Shown here piece after piece: positions 9,810 through 21,900 of a stretch of DNA of 64,000 bases. The translations under genes and the position numbers were made by a program. Origin of the DNA: Ottelia alismoides (taxonomy: Eukaryota; Streptophyta; Magnoliopsida; Alismatales; Hydrocharitaceae); contig JAZKJV010002627.1 of assembly GCA_037367405.1 (NCBI GenBank), positions 62,001-126,000 of the forward strand, in the 5' to 3' direction. Position 1 is the first letter of the stretch. The number at the start of each line of letters is the position of its first letter. The notes under the pieces are model-generated. The model saw only the letters and a program-made list of their open reading frames with translations, did no database searches and had not been told where the DNA came from.

Positions 9810-10498
9810 TGTTAACAGACACACGGGAGGGGGGAGGGAACGTATGCAATAGTAAAATAATTAGAACTTAAAAATTATATTTGACAAATCCATCGATATT
9901 TTCACAATGTGGTCTTTGAAATTGAGGTCGAATAAAAGCAATTTTAAAACTCACGCTTATTAAGTAAGAATCTTAATTTCAAAATACCTGAATAATCTGG
10001 AAGAATGAAGTCTTGAGTTCTTGGGAAATAAAGAGAGGACGAGGGTTCAATTGATTTTAAAAATTTCCAGTAGTTGGAATGAAAAAGGACTCCTCCCGTT
10101 ATAACAGAGTAACGTGTAGTTTCTCATTTATCAAAGGCGCAAAGAGAGTGGGTAAAGATTCCAACATTCACAAAATGGTGTTAGAGAATAAATTACTACA
10201 TGAAAGGTAAACCACCAGGCTATAAAACTTTTGCAAAAGGCAAAATTCAATAATTGACCGAATGTCACTGGTAGTAGAATAGATATTTCAACGTTCCAAA
10301 TCGGTATTAGCTACACTTATTAACTGCCGACTGGGAATATAAAGTAGTAAATGGAAATCAAATTTATTGACTAAAGAGTATCATCAGTCGAGCAAAACTA
10401 AAGTTTTGAAAACCAAATCAGAGGCCAAACCGACCGGGTATTGGTTTCATGTTTTCATGGTCGAACCAATGGGACTAATTAATTGAAGTGGTGATTTT
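9810..10498 (-). repeat. Partial 5' LTR of decayed copia element C1
   Basis: A TGTTAACA border next to the PBS marks the LTR end. The sequence then continues 689 bp until element C2 begins at 10499. There is no coding potential. The other half of this LTR should continue after 15914, but I could not identify its outer end. A second C1 LTR is not present in the window. Confidence -1.
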
Positions 10499-11185
10499 TG
10501 TTAGGAACAGATTCTCTGTATAAATTGAACTGCGGAAAAATAACCAAAGTCGATAGGCAGATCCTGCATGATATATCAACTACGAGAAAGTATCTCAACC
10601 ACAAAAAAAATCAACCACCGATGCACGGAGAATTTTTAACGTGGAAAACCCTCAATGTGAGGGGAAAACCACGGGGTTGATCGCAATCCAAAACCAAGCA
10701 CTATAATCGAAGTAATCTCCTGTGAGGGGCTTATAAAAGGCCGACCCTCAATACGATACTACAATTACAAAACAATGGAGAATAATAGAGAGGAGAAATA
10801 TCATCCAATGGTAAATCCGTCGCCAAACTGCAGGGAAGAATGCTAGAGAAGAACTTCTCCAAAGGTTACTCCCTCCAAACTCCGCGGTAACCACGGACTT
10901 TCTTTCTTCTTCCTCTCTCTTATTTCTTTATTGTGCTAGGATAGCTTGTGTTGGGATGATCCTGGTATGCATCTCATACCCCCTATTTATACTCCATGTA
11001 GACGAGCAAATAAGGAAACCTGGACTCCTACTTCCAATAGGATTAGGAAAAGATAACTCCTAATCATAAAAGGTAATTGATCTCCTTCTCCAATAAATAA
11101 TAGAATTTTCCTTTTCCAAATAGGATTACCAATGTCCTATATATATATGGAATAGGTTCCCATAAGGAGGGGAACCCATCCAACA
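10499..11185 (-). repeat. 3' LTR of copia element C2 (687 bp)
   Basis: It begins TGTTAGGAACAG on the plus strand, ends CATCCAACA, and aligns end to end with 15232-15914. Small indels and many substitutions separate the pair, so the insertion is not recent. Confidence -1.
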
Positions 11186-11200
11186 AATCTTCCCCTCACC
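11186..11200 (-). other. Polypurine tract of element C2
   Basis: The minus strand reads GGTGAGGGGAAGATT directly before the 3' LTR. This purine run is the expected RNase H-resistant primer for plus-strand synthesis. Confidence -1.
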
Positions 11201-11570
11201 GACGATGTGGGAACTGCTCCAAACCTGCGAGGGAGCAGCATCTCTCGAACTTTCCAAGCAGCAAAGTCTTTGTCATCATATCAGCACCGTTATCTGTGTG
11301 GATCTTATCAAGTACAAGCTGTTTCGATTCTAACACATCACATATCCAATGATATCTGATATTGATGTGCTTCAATCTTTCATGCAATGTAGAGTTCTTG
11401 CCAAGGTGAATAGCACTTTGACTGTCACAGTAAAGCACATACTTGTCCTGATGAAAATCAAGTTCATGCATGAACTTCTTCATCCACAGCAACTCCTTGC
11501 ACGCCTCTGTAGTTGCAATGAACTTAGCCTCTATAGTGGATAAAGCAACACACTTCTGAAGACGAGACTA
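11201..11570 (-). pseudogene. RNase H domain of element C2
   Basis: The minus strand reads KCVALSTIEAKFIATTEACK, then LLWMKKFMHELDF, then CDSQSAIHLGKNSTLHERLK and HINIRYHWICDVLESKQLVL. This is the copia RNase H sequence (usual LSTTEAEY, CDSQSAI.L..N, H.KHI..RYH). The domain degrades the RNA strand after reverse transcription. The usual catalytic Glu in EAEY has become Lys (IEAKF). The C-terminus ends next to the PPT, as normal. The 98-residue open part is uninterrupted, but it is separated from RT by frameshifts. Confidence -1.
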
Positions 11571-12689
11571 CTAAGAAACTGCGACACCTGCAAAGGACAT
11601 CATGTAGCCAGATATGGATCTTCTCCCACCAATGTCACCACCATATCTGAATATGTGTATCCAAGAAGAATTGGCTTATCTGCTCCAAATCAAAGAGAGT
11701 AACTGCTAGTACCTCGAAGATATCTCAAGATACGTTTAACTACTTCCCAATGATGTTTTCCTGGATTTGAGATGAACCTACTAACAACTGCAACTGCATG
11801 AGCAATATCTGATCTCGTACAAACCATGGCATACATGAGACTACCTGTGGCCGATGCATAGGGAACTCTTTACATATCTTTCTTCTCTGCATTATTCGGT
11901 GGGCTATCTTTGGAACTTATCTTGAAATGCGCTCCAAGAGGGGTGCTAGCTGGCTTTGCCTTCTCTATATGAAATCTTTGAATTACCTTCTCAATGTCCT
12001 TCTCTTGTGAAAGTTGAAGTTTCCTTGCTCCCCTGTCTCGAGTGATCTTCATGCCCAGTATCTGACTTGCATGTCACAAGTCCTTCATATGAAAGAACTT
12101 GCTCAACTCTTTCTTCAAGCCAGAAATCTTCTCTCAATTGTTGCCTACAATCAACATGTCGTCAACATAAAGCAACAATATGATGAAATCATCACCTGAG
12201 AATTTCTTTGCGAACACACAATGGTCTGAAGTGATCTTGGAGTAATCATGCTCCCCATGAACGAGCCAAACTTCTTGTACCACTGCCTGAGTGCCTGCTT
12301 CAAGCCATATAAACTCTTCTTCAGTCTGTAAACATAGTATTCCTTGCCTATGACCGTAAAGCCCTCTTGTTGCAACATGTAAATTTCATCCTCAAGGTCA
12401 CCATGAAGAAAAGCTGTCTTCACATCCATATATTCAACCTCCAGATCAAGACTACCCGCCAAGCTGAGAACCATCCTGATAGAAGACATCTTCACCATAG
12501 GAGAAATATCTCCTCAAAGTCAACTCCCTTCCTTTGGTTAAAACCTTTCACAACCAACTTAGTTTTGCACATTGGAGTTGTAGAGTATTCATCATGTTTC
12601 ACTCTATAAACCCACTTGTTTCTTAATGCTTGCTTGCCTTTGGGCAACTTGACAAGCTCAAAGGTATGATTGTCATGAAGGGACTCCAT
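11571..12689 (-). pseudogene. Reverse transcriptase of element C2
   Basis: The RT region begins NHTFELVKLPKGKQALRNKW and continues through KGFNQRKGVDFEEI, YMDVKTAFLHGDLEDEIYML and KKSLYGLKQALRQWYKKFGSF, all standard copia RT_2 blocks. The catalytic box YVDDM is intact at 12155-12169 but lies in another frame, so a frameshift falls between KFGSF and YVDD. Another break precedes VKMSSIR. Stops also separate the later thumb and connection region (ITRDRGARKLQLSQ.KDIEKVIQRF, 11870-12052) from RNase H. The product would have copied element RNA into DNA. It is inactive now. Confidence -1.
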
Positions 12690-13381
12690 TTACTCTTTCA
12701 TAGCTTCTACCCATTTCTCCTTATTTGCATCTTGCAAGGCTTCTTCATAGTATTCAGGCTTGCCGCTGTCTGTTAAAAAAATGTACTCATGTGCAGAATA
12801 TCTGGTGGAGGGTCGTCTCTTCCTCACGGGTCTCTGTGGTGGGAAAGCCTCGGAAGAAGAAGAACCCTCATCATCCTGCCCACCATTATCACTACCGTCA
12901 TCTGTATCATCATCATCAGGAGTAGAGATATGTGGTACATCCTCCTCATGTCCTGCATCTGGTATATGTTCATATGCATCATTTGGCACCACATGTGGAG
13001 CCCTCTGCAAAGAGACTGGCTCCATATCATCTGGCTAATAGCTGTTCGAAGGAGAGTCCTTAGCAACCTTCTTGATGTCTTCAATGGTTTGATCTTCAAA
13101 GAAGATCAAATCCCTGCTCCTCACCGGCTTCTTATCAACTAGATCATACAACCTGTAGCCACGCTCATCTTATCCATATCCCAAGAAGATGCGCTGCTTT
13201 GTCTTTGCATCCAACTTGGACCTTTCATCCTTGGGAACATGCACAAATGCGCGACATCCAAGATCCATAAATGGTTGTATGAGATATTCTTTCCATGCCA
13301 AACTCTGTTAGGAATATCACCATCCAAGGGTACATGTGGAGATAGATTAATAACATGAACAACAGTATAAAGTGCTTCACA
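12690..13381 (-). pseudogene. Integrase C-terminal region and linker of element C2
   Basis: The open part at 12690-13025 encodes the acidic linker between integrase and RT (TPDDDDTDDGSDNGGQDDEG), followed by RPVRKRRPSTRYSAHEYI and EEALQDANKEKWVEAMKE. This matches the usual RRS.R...Y and EA......W..AM..E motifs. A stop (TAA in place of a Glu codon) follows EAMKE and separates it from RT. Between 13030 and 13381 the post-catalytic region is present in shifting frames (DGDIPNRVWHGKNISYNHL, then a V.GC.AFVHVPKDERSKLD-like stretch). Confidence -1.
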
Positions 13382-14245
13382 TCAAAAAGAGTTAGGCAAA
13401 TTAGCTTCAGAAAGGAGACATCTGACTCTCTCCATTAGGGTCCTGTTCATTCTCTCTGCAATGCCATTCAACTGTGGCATATTGGGTGGAGTCTTCTGGT
13501 TCCTGATACCATGAGACATGCAATACTCATCAAACGACCCAATATACTCACCACCATTGTCACTGCGGATGCACTTAAGTTTCTTCCCAGATTGTCGCTC
13601 CACTAGCGCATGAAAGTCTTTGAAAACACCAATAACTTGGTCCTTTCTCTTTAAAGCATAGACCAAAACTTTCCTGGAGAAATCATCAATGAATGTAACA
13701 AAATAAATTGCACCACTGAGAGAACTTACTTTCAACGGATCACAAACATCTGTGTGAACAAGCTCCAATGGTTGCATCTTCCTAAAAGGTGTATGGCTCT
13801 TGAAGGAGACTCTCGTCTGCTTCCCAGCCAAGTAGTGTGCGCATCTCTCCAGATTCTCTTTCTTGACATCTGTCATCATATTCTTCCTCACCAAACACTG
13901 CAGCCCCTTCTCGCTCATATGCCCCAATCGTCGATGCCACAACTCAATGGATTTTGCATCTCCAGTTACATGTGCAACATCATGGGAGATGGATGAATCC
14001 ATGATGTAAAGATTGTTGATGTACTTCTTGCCACGAGCAACAACTAAGGATTCTCGGGTAAGCTTCCATTGACCACCACCAAAAGTGTTAAGGTATCGTT
14101 CATCATCAAGCTTTCCTGCATAAATAAGATTTAAGTGCATGTCTGGTGCATGCCTCACATTTTTGAGCATCAACACAGCTCCATTGACATTCTTCAATAC
14201 AATATTGTCAATACCAACAACATGAGACAAAGAACCAATCTCCAC
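13382..14245 (-). pseudogene. GAG-pre-integrase and integrase catalytic core of element C2
   Basis: This 287-codon open segment carries the pre-integrase motif ELWHRRLGHMSEKGLQCLVR and then an rve integrase core. All three catalytic residues are visible: Asp in LVHTDVCDP, Asp in CIRSDNGGEYIG, and Glu in QLNGIAERMNRT. The enzyme joins element cDNA to host DNA. The HHCC finger before it is incomplete (CAHYLAGKQTR, with one Cys lost). The frame closes at TGA, where family members have Trp (NLP.SFW.EA), so this is probably a single G-to-A change. The upstream break with protease lies near 14200-14250. Confidence -1.
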
Positions 14246-15217
14246 TTCAATGTGCCGAAATCACCAGTTGTATATGAAGAGAAAAACTCTCTCTGAGATA
14301 TGACATGTAGAGCAGATCCACTATCAATAAGCCAAGAAGTACCATCATGTGCGACATTTACCGTCTCCTCATCACAGTCAATGAGGAGCTCATGTTGTGC
14401 AGCTGCAGCAGCTTGTTCATTCTTTTTCTCTTCCTTATCGCTACCATTCTTGTTATCTCTCTTGAACTGGAAGAAATACTTCTTGATGTACCCTTTCTTA
14501 TTGCAATAGTGGCACTGCATATTCTGATATCTAGATCTGGACTTTCTTCTGCCATTATCTCTACCTTTATCACTTTTGGTCCAACTTCTCCCATGTTCTC
14601 AGTGATAAGAACATCTGAATGTGAAGAGCTTCCTTGGGTTTTTCTTCGCTTCTCCTCATTGAGAATGCCAGACTTGACTGTCTCCAAAGAAACGACCCCA
14701 TTGACTGTAGAATTTGTAAGTGAGACTTGGAAAGTCTCCCATTGAATCTGGTAGAGTAGCAAGCAGTAATAGTCCCAACATCTCATTTTTAAAATTTATC
14801 CCCATTCTCGTCAACTGGCTACTAATTCTTTGAAATTCATTCAGAAAATCTAATACAGAGCTGCCTTCCTTGAACCTCAAGTTCACTAGTCTCTTGAGAA
14901 GAAACAGTTTATTACTTCCCATCTTGGAGGCGTAGAGATTTTCCAACTTCAACCACAAGATTTTAGCGTGACTTTCATCTTGTATATGGTTTTAGATATT
15001 CTTGTCTGTCTTATGAAGCCACAAACCTGCTCGTGTTCAAACTCTCATTCCTCATTTGTTTTGGCTTCAAGCTTCTGCATGGAGAACAGCTGAAGGTGCA
15101 TAGCCTTCACATATAAAAGATCCTTCATATTGTTCTTCCGCAAATTGTAATTAGTTCCATTAAAACTAATCATCCTACTTGAACCAAATTCCATATTGTA
15201 ATCCTTCATTGAACCTT
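14246..15217 (-). pseudogene. Gag and protease of element C2
   Basis: From the PBS side the frame begins MKDYNMEFGSSRMISFNGTN, the usual gag N-terminus (F.GTNY..WK). It continues through KLENLYASKMGSNKLFLLKR and LNEFQRISSQLTRMGI in a second frame. A third segment holds a zinc knuckle at about 14465-14520, CHYCNKKGYIKKYF, in which the CCHC His is Tyr and the last Cys is Phe. It can therefore not bind zinc. The protease follows as TSWLIDSGSALHVIS with an intact D-S-G triad. At least three frame breaks separate these pieces. Confidence -1.
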
Positions 15218-15229
15218 GCTCTGATACCA
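15218..15229 (-). other. Primer-binding site (initiator-Met tRNA) of element C2
   Basis: The minus strand reads TGGTATCAGAGC, an exact match to the common plant copia PBS. It starts two bases inside the 5' LTR end. Confidence -1.
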
Positions 15230-15231
15230 CT

Positions 15232-15914
15232 TGTTAAGGACAGATTTCCCGTATAAATTGAATTGTGGAATAATAACCAAAGTCGATAGGTGGATCCTAC
15301 ACGATATATCAACTACGAGGAAGAATCTCAATCACAAAAAATAACAACAGATGCACAGAGAATTTTTAACATGAAAAACCCTCAATGTAAGGAAAAAACT
15401 ATGAGGTTGATCGCAACCCAAAACCAAGCACTATAATCAAAGTAATATCCCGTGAGGGGCTTACAAAAGGCTGACGCTTAATACAGTGCTACAAATCACC
15501 AAACAATGGAAAATAATAGAGAGAAGAAATATCACCCAATGGCAAATCCGTCGCCAAACTGTAGGGAAGATTGCTGGAGAAGAAGTGCTCCAAAGGTCAC
15601 TCCCTCCAAACTCCACGGCAAGCACGAACTTTCTTTCTTCTTCCTCTCACTTAATTCTTTATTGTGTTAGGAGCGCTTGTGTTGGGATGATCCTGGTATG
15701 CACCCCATACCCCCTATTTATACTCTATGGAGATGTGCAAATAAGGAAATCTGGACTCCTATTTCTAATAGGATTAGGAAAAGATAACTCATAATCCTAA
15801 AAAGTAATTGATCTCCTTCTCCGATCAATAATTGATTTTTTCTTTTCCAAATAGGAATACCAATGTCCTATATATATGGATTATGTTCCTACATGGAGGG
15901 GAACACATCCAACA
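15232..15914 (-). repeat. 5' LTR of copia element C2 (683 bp)
   Basis: It is bounded TGTTAAGGACAG and CATCCAACA and is collinear with 10499-11185. As the upstream LTR of a minus-strand element it would carry the promoter. The A/T-rich runs do not give one clear TATA box. Confidence -1.
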
Positions 15915-17219
15915 CCAGTCCATAAAAATAGGAAAAAATCAAACATTTATATTATTGATCTGGTTCACATAATTGACCCAACTCAAACAACCCCAGTTGT
16001 TATTGATACAAATAAATATGTATTATGCTTCACCAGGTATTTAAATGTATTCTATAAAGTTCATATAAATACATATATGTAATGAATAAAATCAACCATT
16101 TTAAAAAATATAGGTATTTTTACACCATGAACCCAAGAAACTTTAAAATTATCTTCTTGACCTCATATTCTTTGTAATTATTACCTAACCCTTGTATACT
16201 TGCCAACTCTTACATCACAATTCATGTGGATAATTGAAAATATGATTTTCGCTGTGCTAAAAGTTTAATATTGTGTATCATTGTCCACACATGAAAATCG
16301 AGATATTTCAGATAATTTTATTTCCACTACAAGCCAAGATATATAAAATAATGCATCAGATAAGTAGAGGATCCATCCACATGGACTCTAATATTTTACT
16401 CAAAGTTTTATTGTATTTATAAAGGCATTTTTGGATTTATTGTTTCATATCAAATCATAATTTTCTTTTTATTATTGGGATCTCAAAATGAGTTAAAAGT
16501 ATATAAGTAGATTCTAGACATTACTGCGATCGCACTTTATGGGAAGTTTTTGGAATTTTTTGCTAATTTTGTGAAATTTTTAATTGTCAAGGGCATGCTA
16601 TATATTTTTTTGGAAACTTCAAGGGCTTGAATGTAAATAAATTTGAAACTAAAGGCATAAATACTATTATTGGAAAACATAAAATAAATAATTGTCAAAT
16701 AAATAATCATCTTGATCAAAAGATATTCTCTTTAACCTTGAGTTGATTTTGAACTGTGTGTGAAGGTTATAGCTCTTCTTCATTCGCAAGATAAGTATAC
16801 TGTATAAGCTAGAGCAAGGTACCCGGATATTGTCGAAATCTAAAGCCTCTATTCTATCTAAACCTAGGTTCATTCTCATTTCACCTAAATCTGTCAACAA
16901 TATAAGATGGGTGAAAATTTAGTGTTTTCCATAGACCGCTTTGGTATGTTTCTCTCATTTTTTCCTTTTTACAGAGCATAACCTTGGGTCTCATTACCTT
17001 TTTTAAATTAGTGGCATCGTTGGTCTACTACCTAGCTTATTTGATAGAGTTGTGTTATTTGAGTAGAATTTTCTTTGGAGATATTTGCTTTTCATTTTCA
17101 TTTTGGAAGAGGTGTCCCTTATTGTGCCTTCTTTTGGTAGGATTTAGTGGAACTGGCTATCAGGAAAGTACACATATAAATTGTGACTTTTTTATACAAT
17201 GTACAAGTTAAATTCACTG
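15915..17219. other. Unassigned AT-rich sequence
   Basis: No coding frame or border is recognisable. The left part may continue the C1 LTR interrupted by C2. Around 16570-16660 a phrase of the type GGGC.TGAATGTAAAT resembles the LTR bodies of the Athila-like elements (for example 52800-52830). Part of it may therefore be an old LTR belonging to fragment A2. I cannot place a boundary. Confidence -1.
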
Positions 17220-18936
17220 ACAAACCCAAACTTATAGAGAGTAAGTGATTCCTAAAGTTAGATCACTGAATTTCCTTAATCTTAGATTTGGAGCCACTCA
17301 CTTTCCTTGGTACAGATTAAAACTGTCCCTTGTACAAGCAAACTAAGTTGAGGTAAGATATAAGATGTAGTTTGTTCAAAAATCAATCAAGAGTAAAAGA
17401 GTGATATAGTTGTCAAGATGATCTATTTAGATACAAAATTTGGTCACCGCATAAAATTTACATAATTCGATGAATTAAGTCCATAATAGACCCGAACAAC
17501 CTATAAACTCAAGCCTTACTAAATCCTATGAAATTAAGTAGATTAAGGTCTTTTCAGTACAAGTCTAAAACTTGTAAAACCCAGACTTCTAAAAGTTAGT
17601 AGAAAAATATGAAAAATATTTTGGATTTTTGAAATAAAATACTTTGGTAATGTTTTTGAAAAAAGATTATGGGAATATTTGTACATTTTTATAGGATTTT
17701 GGATATATTTTGGTATTTAAAAAAACATGCAAAAATGATGCAATGATTTTCTGGGAATTTTATGCATTTTTTTTGAAAATAATGCAATGTGAAAGAATGC
17801 ATTGCATGAAATACATTTTTTTGAAAATATAAAATAAAGAAGAAATAAAATACATGAAATGTGATGTACCCCTCATGCTTAGTTTGATCCATGTCCTCAT
17901 GGTGATAGTAGAGTGAAAAAAATGAAGGACAAACAGAGCATAGAGGGTGCAAGATGCAATGAATGAATGATGATTCTTTTGTTGTTTTTCAAACGATTTT
18001 TTTCATGTGTTTTTATGTGATTTTCTCCATGCTTAATTCTAACTAAAATTGAAAAATTCAAGTGAAAGAAAATTACTTGAAAGATAATTATGGGAATTTT
18101 CCCACAAAATTCATGTTTTAACGCTCCCATTATGACTCCAGCATTTGGCATAAGATGTTTCTCGAGTGTGTGTGGCATCCATGTTTGAAACAATGTGATG
18201 AGGTAGGTGGCTAGGTATGATGTAGTGAAAGTGTAGAGAGATGGTAGACACAATTGAAAGTGCATTTGACCTGGTTAACTCTCGATATGAGTGACAATCA
18301 CATATTTGGGTAACGTGTCATGGTTGAGCCATACCGGTAGTATAAAATTTGACTCAAATGAAATAGGTTTTTTTATTGAGATTTCTAACATGTCTTGAGG
18401 CTTGGTCGGGTAGAAAGGTGTGGTGTAGGCCTGTGGACTCGAGTTTTTTCTTTTCTTGCTCATTTTTTAATCTTGTTATATCTTTAATGTCACCATTCAT
18501 TGAGCAAAGCATTTTGGGCACTTGCTTGGTCAGTAAAGGAGGGTTAAATATCATCTCCACAATTCCTTATTTTGCAAAAGCTATGGAGATGTGGGCTTGT
18601 AATATACTTTTGGGTGGAGTATCAACTAGTTCATTCAAATAGATGTACTTAGTTAATGACCCATGAGGGACTGACATACCAAATTCCTTAAGATTTACCA
18701 TTTAAAACAAAAGATAATGTTTAATTCACCAACCCAACACGAGTCACCGTAAAGCAATATCTTTCTTTTTTATTTTCAATGTTCACAAACCAAGCACACA
18801 TGCATCCTGGACATATATAAACGTGAAACAATGATTATCCTGAATTCATGCAACTATTTGCCTCTACTTCAACAAGCATGGATGTAAGTAAGGACCATAG
18901 AATGGCTAACCGTATTACATGAAGATGGTGCCTTAT
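17220..18936 (-). mobile_element. Fragment A2: 3' non-coding region of an Athila-like element
   Basis: Two blocks match the 3' non-coding regions of A4 and A7. The block at 17420-17560 (CAAGATGA..., AATTAAGT, TTAAGTAGATTAAGGTCTT) parallels 36885-37010 and 56480-56600. The block at 17872-17920 (CCCCTCATGCTTAG...CATGTCCTCATGGTGATAG) parallels the hairpin unit at 57486-57525. An AT-rich stretch with repeated TTTTTGAAA phrases lies between, as in A3, A4 and A7. No pol or clear LTR accompanies it. The open frame at 17897-18265 has no recognisable domain. The right edge is the A3 5' LTR. Confidence -1.
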
Positions 18937-21900
18937 TGATGAATCTATGATTCTCATACTTTATTCTATTATTTCAGCCAAATATTTTAGAAAAAAAACA
19001 TTTGTAAGTATATATTAAAACCAATAAACTAACATTCACCTTACATTTGTTAATATTGTATAATTAACACATATTTGTTCAAAATTAAAGAATAAAGAAG
19101 AAAAGACAAGAAAATTAAGAAGGATGTAATTATGTAATAAGTACTGACTAACCCAAACCCTGAGAGAAGGTTAATATTGACCTAATCGACAAGGATAAAG
19201 TAGGGGAAATAGGGTCGTTATTCATTCTTCCTATATATACATCATTCCCTTATTTTATTCGTCAATAAAAGGACCTCAAATTGATTTACTTCTTTAACAA
19301 AACTTGTACATAAAAATGTTTTCTAAATAATAGAAATAATTACAAAATTAATTGATGTACATAATGCAACTAATACCACTCATAAAAAACCGTAAAACAT
19401 AACTTAAAAGATCAATTTCGGCTCCATATGAACTCAAATTCTTCCAAAACCACCTTTATTGAACTCTAAATTAAATTTTCTTTAAAATGAGTGGTTTCAT
19501 TATTTTTGGAGTTACGGTGTAAAATTTGGCCTTTTGGGTGTATTGTATAGCCATAAGGTACCTATACCTGTAAATATATTTATTTACTTATTTTACACAA
19601 AATTTATATATATATTGTATATATAAGTACTCGTGTATAATTCTAATAATATTATAAAATTTAAAATAAAAATCACAAAATACAAGATAAATAAAAAATA
19701 AATCAAACTCTTATTCTGCAAATGATCATACATGTATATATTATACAAAATATCTATTTATCTAACATTTATATTAAATTTGTAAAAATCAAATAAAATA
19801 CTTTTACATTCCTCTAATTATTTTGTAAATAAATAAATATAAAATAAAATATATTTGTATAAAAATAATAAAATAAAAATACATAAATATAATATATAAG
19901 TATATTAAACCCATACATTATACACTATATTGTATATATGAATTATTAAAATAATTAAAAATCACAGAAAAATAGTATGAAAATTAAAAAAAAAACTTTT
20001 TTCCTATTTTATTCATTTTATTTTAAAATCATGTACCATTTTATTTCTAATTTTATTTATTTATTTCTCTTTTTTTCGTTTTCCCTGTTCTATCTGTTTC
20101 CTCCGCCACTTTCCGTTGGTCCATCTGGGAATGTTGACCTCTGTCAATAGGTCCTCCCTTGCTTTCTCCTTCGGCTCGAGTTTTTGCCCCAACTTCTCCC
20201 AATTCTTCCTAACCGACCCAATCGATTCAACCCTTGCTCCTCTCCCCGATTGAACAGCATAGATCCCTAATCCATGCCCAAGCATCATCTCCAGGATACG
20301 CACCTCGGTTCGTACGATTTTGCTCGATCCTTCTCAAACATGTTGTGGCTGTAAAAGCACCTGCACCTTCCTTATTCCTGCCATCTTTGGCTGCTCCACC
20401 ACCTCTGTTATGACCAGTGTCTTTCCCAGAGTGACATCAGTGAAAGAGGGCTAGCAGAGAGGGCTTGGACGCGAGTGTGCCCTAGGTCCGGTGGCATTTC
20501 TGCCATGCTCCGCCGTAAGGAGCTCAGCCTCTGGATGCCACGCCCATCAAGGCTCTGATCCCCGAAGGAACTTCATCTCCACCTTAGGGACTACATTCAC
20601 CCCCATGTACATTACTTATTGGAGACACTCGTTTTGATTTGATTTCCATATCCTGTGCAGAGCACCTACATTCGATTCTTAAACCCGATCGACACTCTAT
20701 CTCGACTCCTAACACGCCTCACACATTGCATTATATGTTTCTCCATCTCACTTCGCAGTTTAATCATCGACCCAATCATCAGATTGGGTCGGATCTCAAG
20801 TTCAAACCCTCACCCTACGCAGGACCTAACCCATCCACTCCCCTCGATCGTTTGACTGCTTCTAACCCTTCGCAAGAGTTCCATCTCTGAGCAAGAACCC
20901 TTGTGCATGCCCAACATTGAAGACGACCTCATCTGGAGGTAGTTTTGCTTTGCACACCAATTCTAGGTAGCTCCAGGACACCATTCACCTCCAGGACTCA
21001 TTTCGAGGTCCTGGACCCTATTGAGGGCACCAACAACTGCAGGCAACCATCAGGAACTTTTCTCCCATCTGAGCAACATCAGAGGATGTCGGGATCCCAT
21101 ACATTTGTCGTCCAAAACTCTCCGAAGTTGAGTTCTTCGCTAGTTCTTCAGAATACCTCCCCAACCGTAGGATTAGTGGGCCTCCCAGTTCTAATCTCGT
21201 CCGCCCATTTTAGAGATCCCCTGATCGTCTGATCTTCTGAGGATCGATCCTCAGCCGTTCATCGTCGAAGCGGTATCAGAAGATCTGAGTTGTCCATCAT
21301 AAGTGGATCATTCTCAACTGTTTATTAGCGTAAGCCCTTACAACCGTTAGATCCGGAGCCGCGCAGCATCACAACCATCCTCGCCTGCCTCCATGAGCAT
21401 CTGCCACACGTCTCCTCGAGGGGTATATTTTCCTCTTACCCCTGCTGTTTTGATTTTATTCTTAGTCTTGTAAATGTATGTCGTAGTGTAAATTATTTTG
21501 GATAATTTGCAGTAAGGATGTTGTACTTTGTTTATTTGTATTTTAACCCAACTAAGTTTGACTCACGTGTGTTTATACGTGTTTTTTGGTGCATTTGCAT
21601 GATTTACCCTGCGCTTTTTATGGGTTAACGAATGATTTGAAGTTTTTCGTAAATTTCATTTATGCCCCTATGCATGCTAAATCACGTGCAATACGCATAG
21701 TTTCTGGATTAATTGCAGTTTTGTCCCTATAGTTTCTCGCGAGTTATTCAATAGGCCCCAAAACATAAAATAGTTGCAAAAAGATCTCTGGTTCATTGTT
21801 TTTAGATTGTGTCTTTTATTAATTTCAATAAATAGCATTTTGGCCTTAAATTCCCCAAAATTTAATATTAGCTCTTGCTAGTGTCTATTTGAGGTGGTAA

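Larger units (their letters stand above)
10499..15914 (-). mobile_element. Full-length Ty1/copia element C2 (Tork-like), coding region broken
   Basis: Two LTRs of 687 and 683 bp, each TGTT...AACA, flank a 4-kb interior with the copia order gag-PR-INT-RT-RNaseH on the minus strand. The PBS (initiator-Met tRNA) and a purine tract are in place. Several stops and frameshifts interrupt the polyprotein, so it cannot move by itself. Five bases outside the two ends (ATTTT and CCAGT) do not match, so no target duplication is visible. Lineage is inferred from the RT stretch KMSSIRMVLSLAGSLDLEVE and the LTR length. Confidence -1.

Noticed and set aside
17897..18265. 122-codon hydrophobic minus-strand frame
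   Set aside because: No recognisable domain. It overlaps a stem-loop unit homologous to non-coding sequence of A7.
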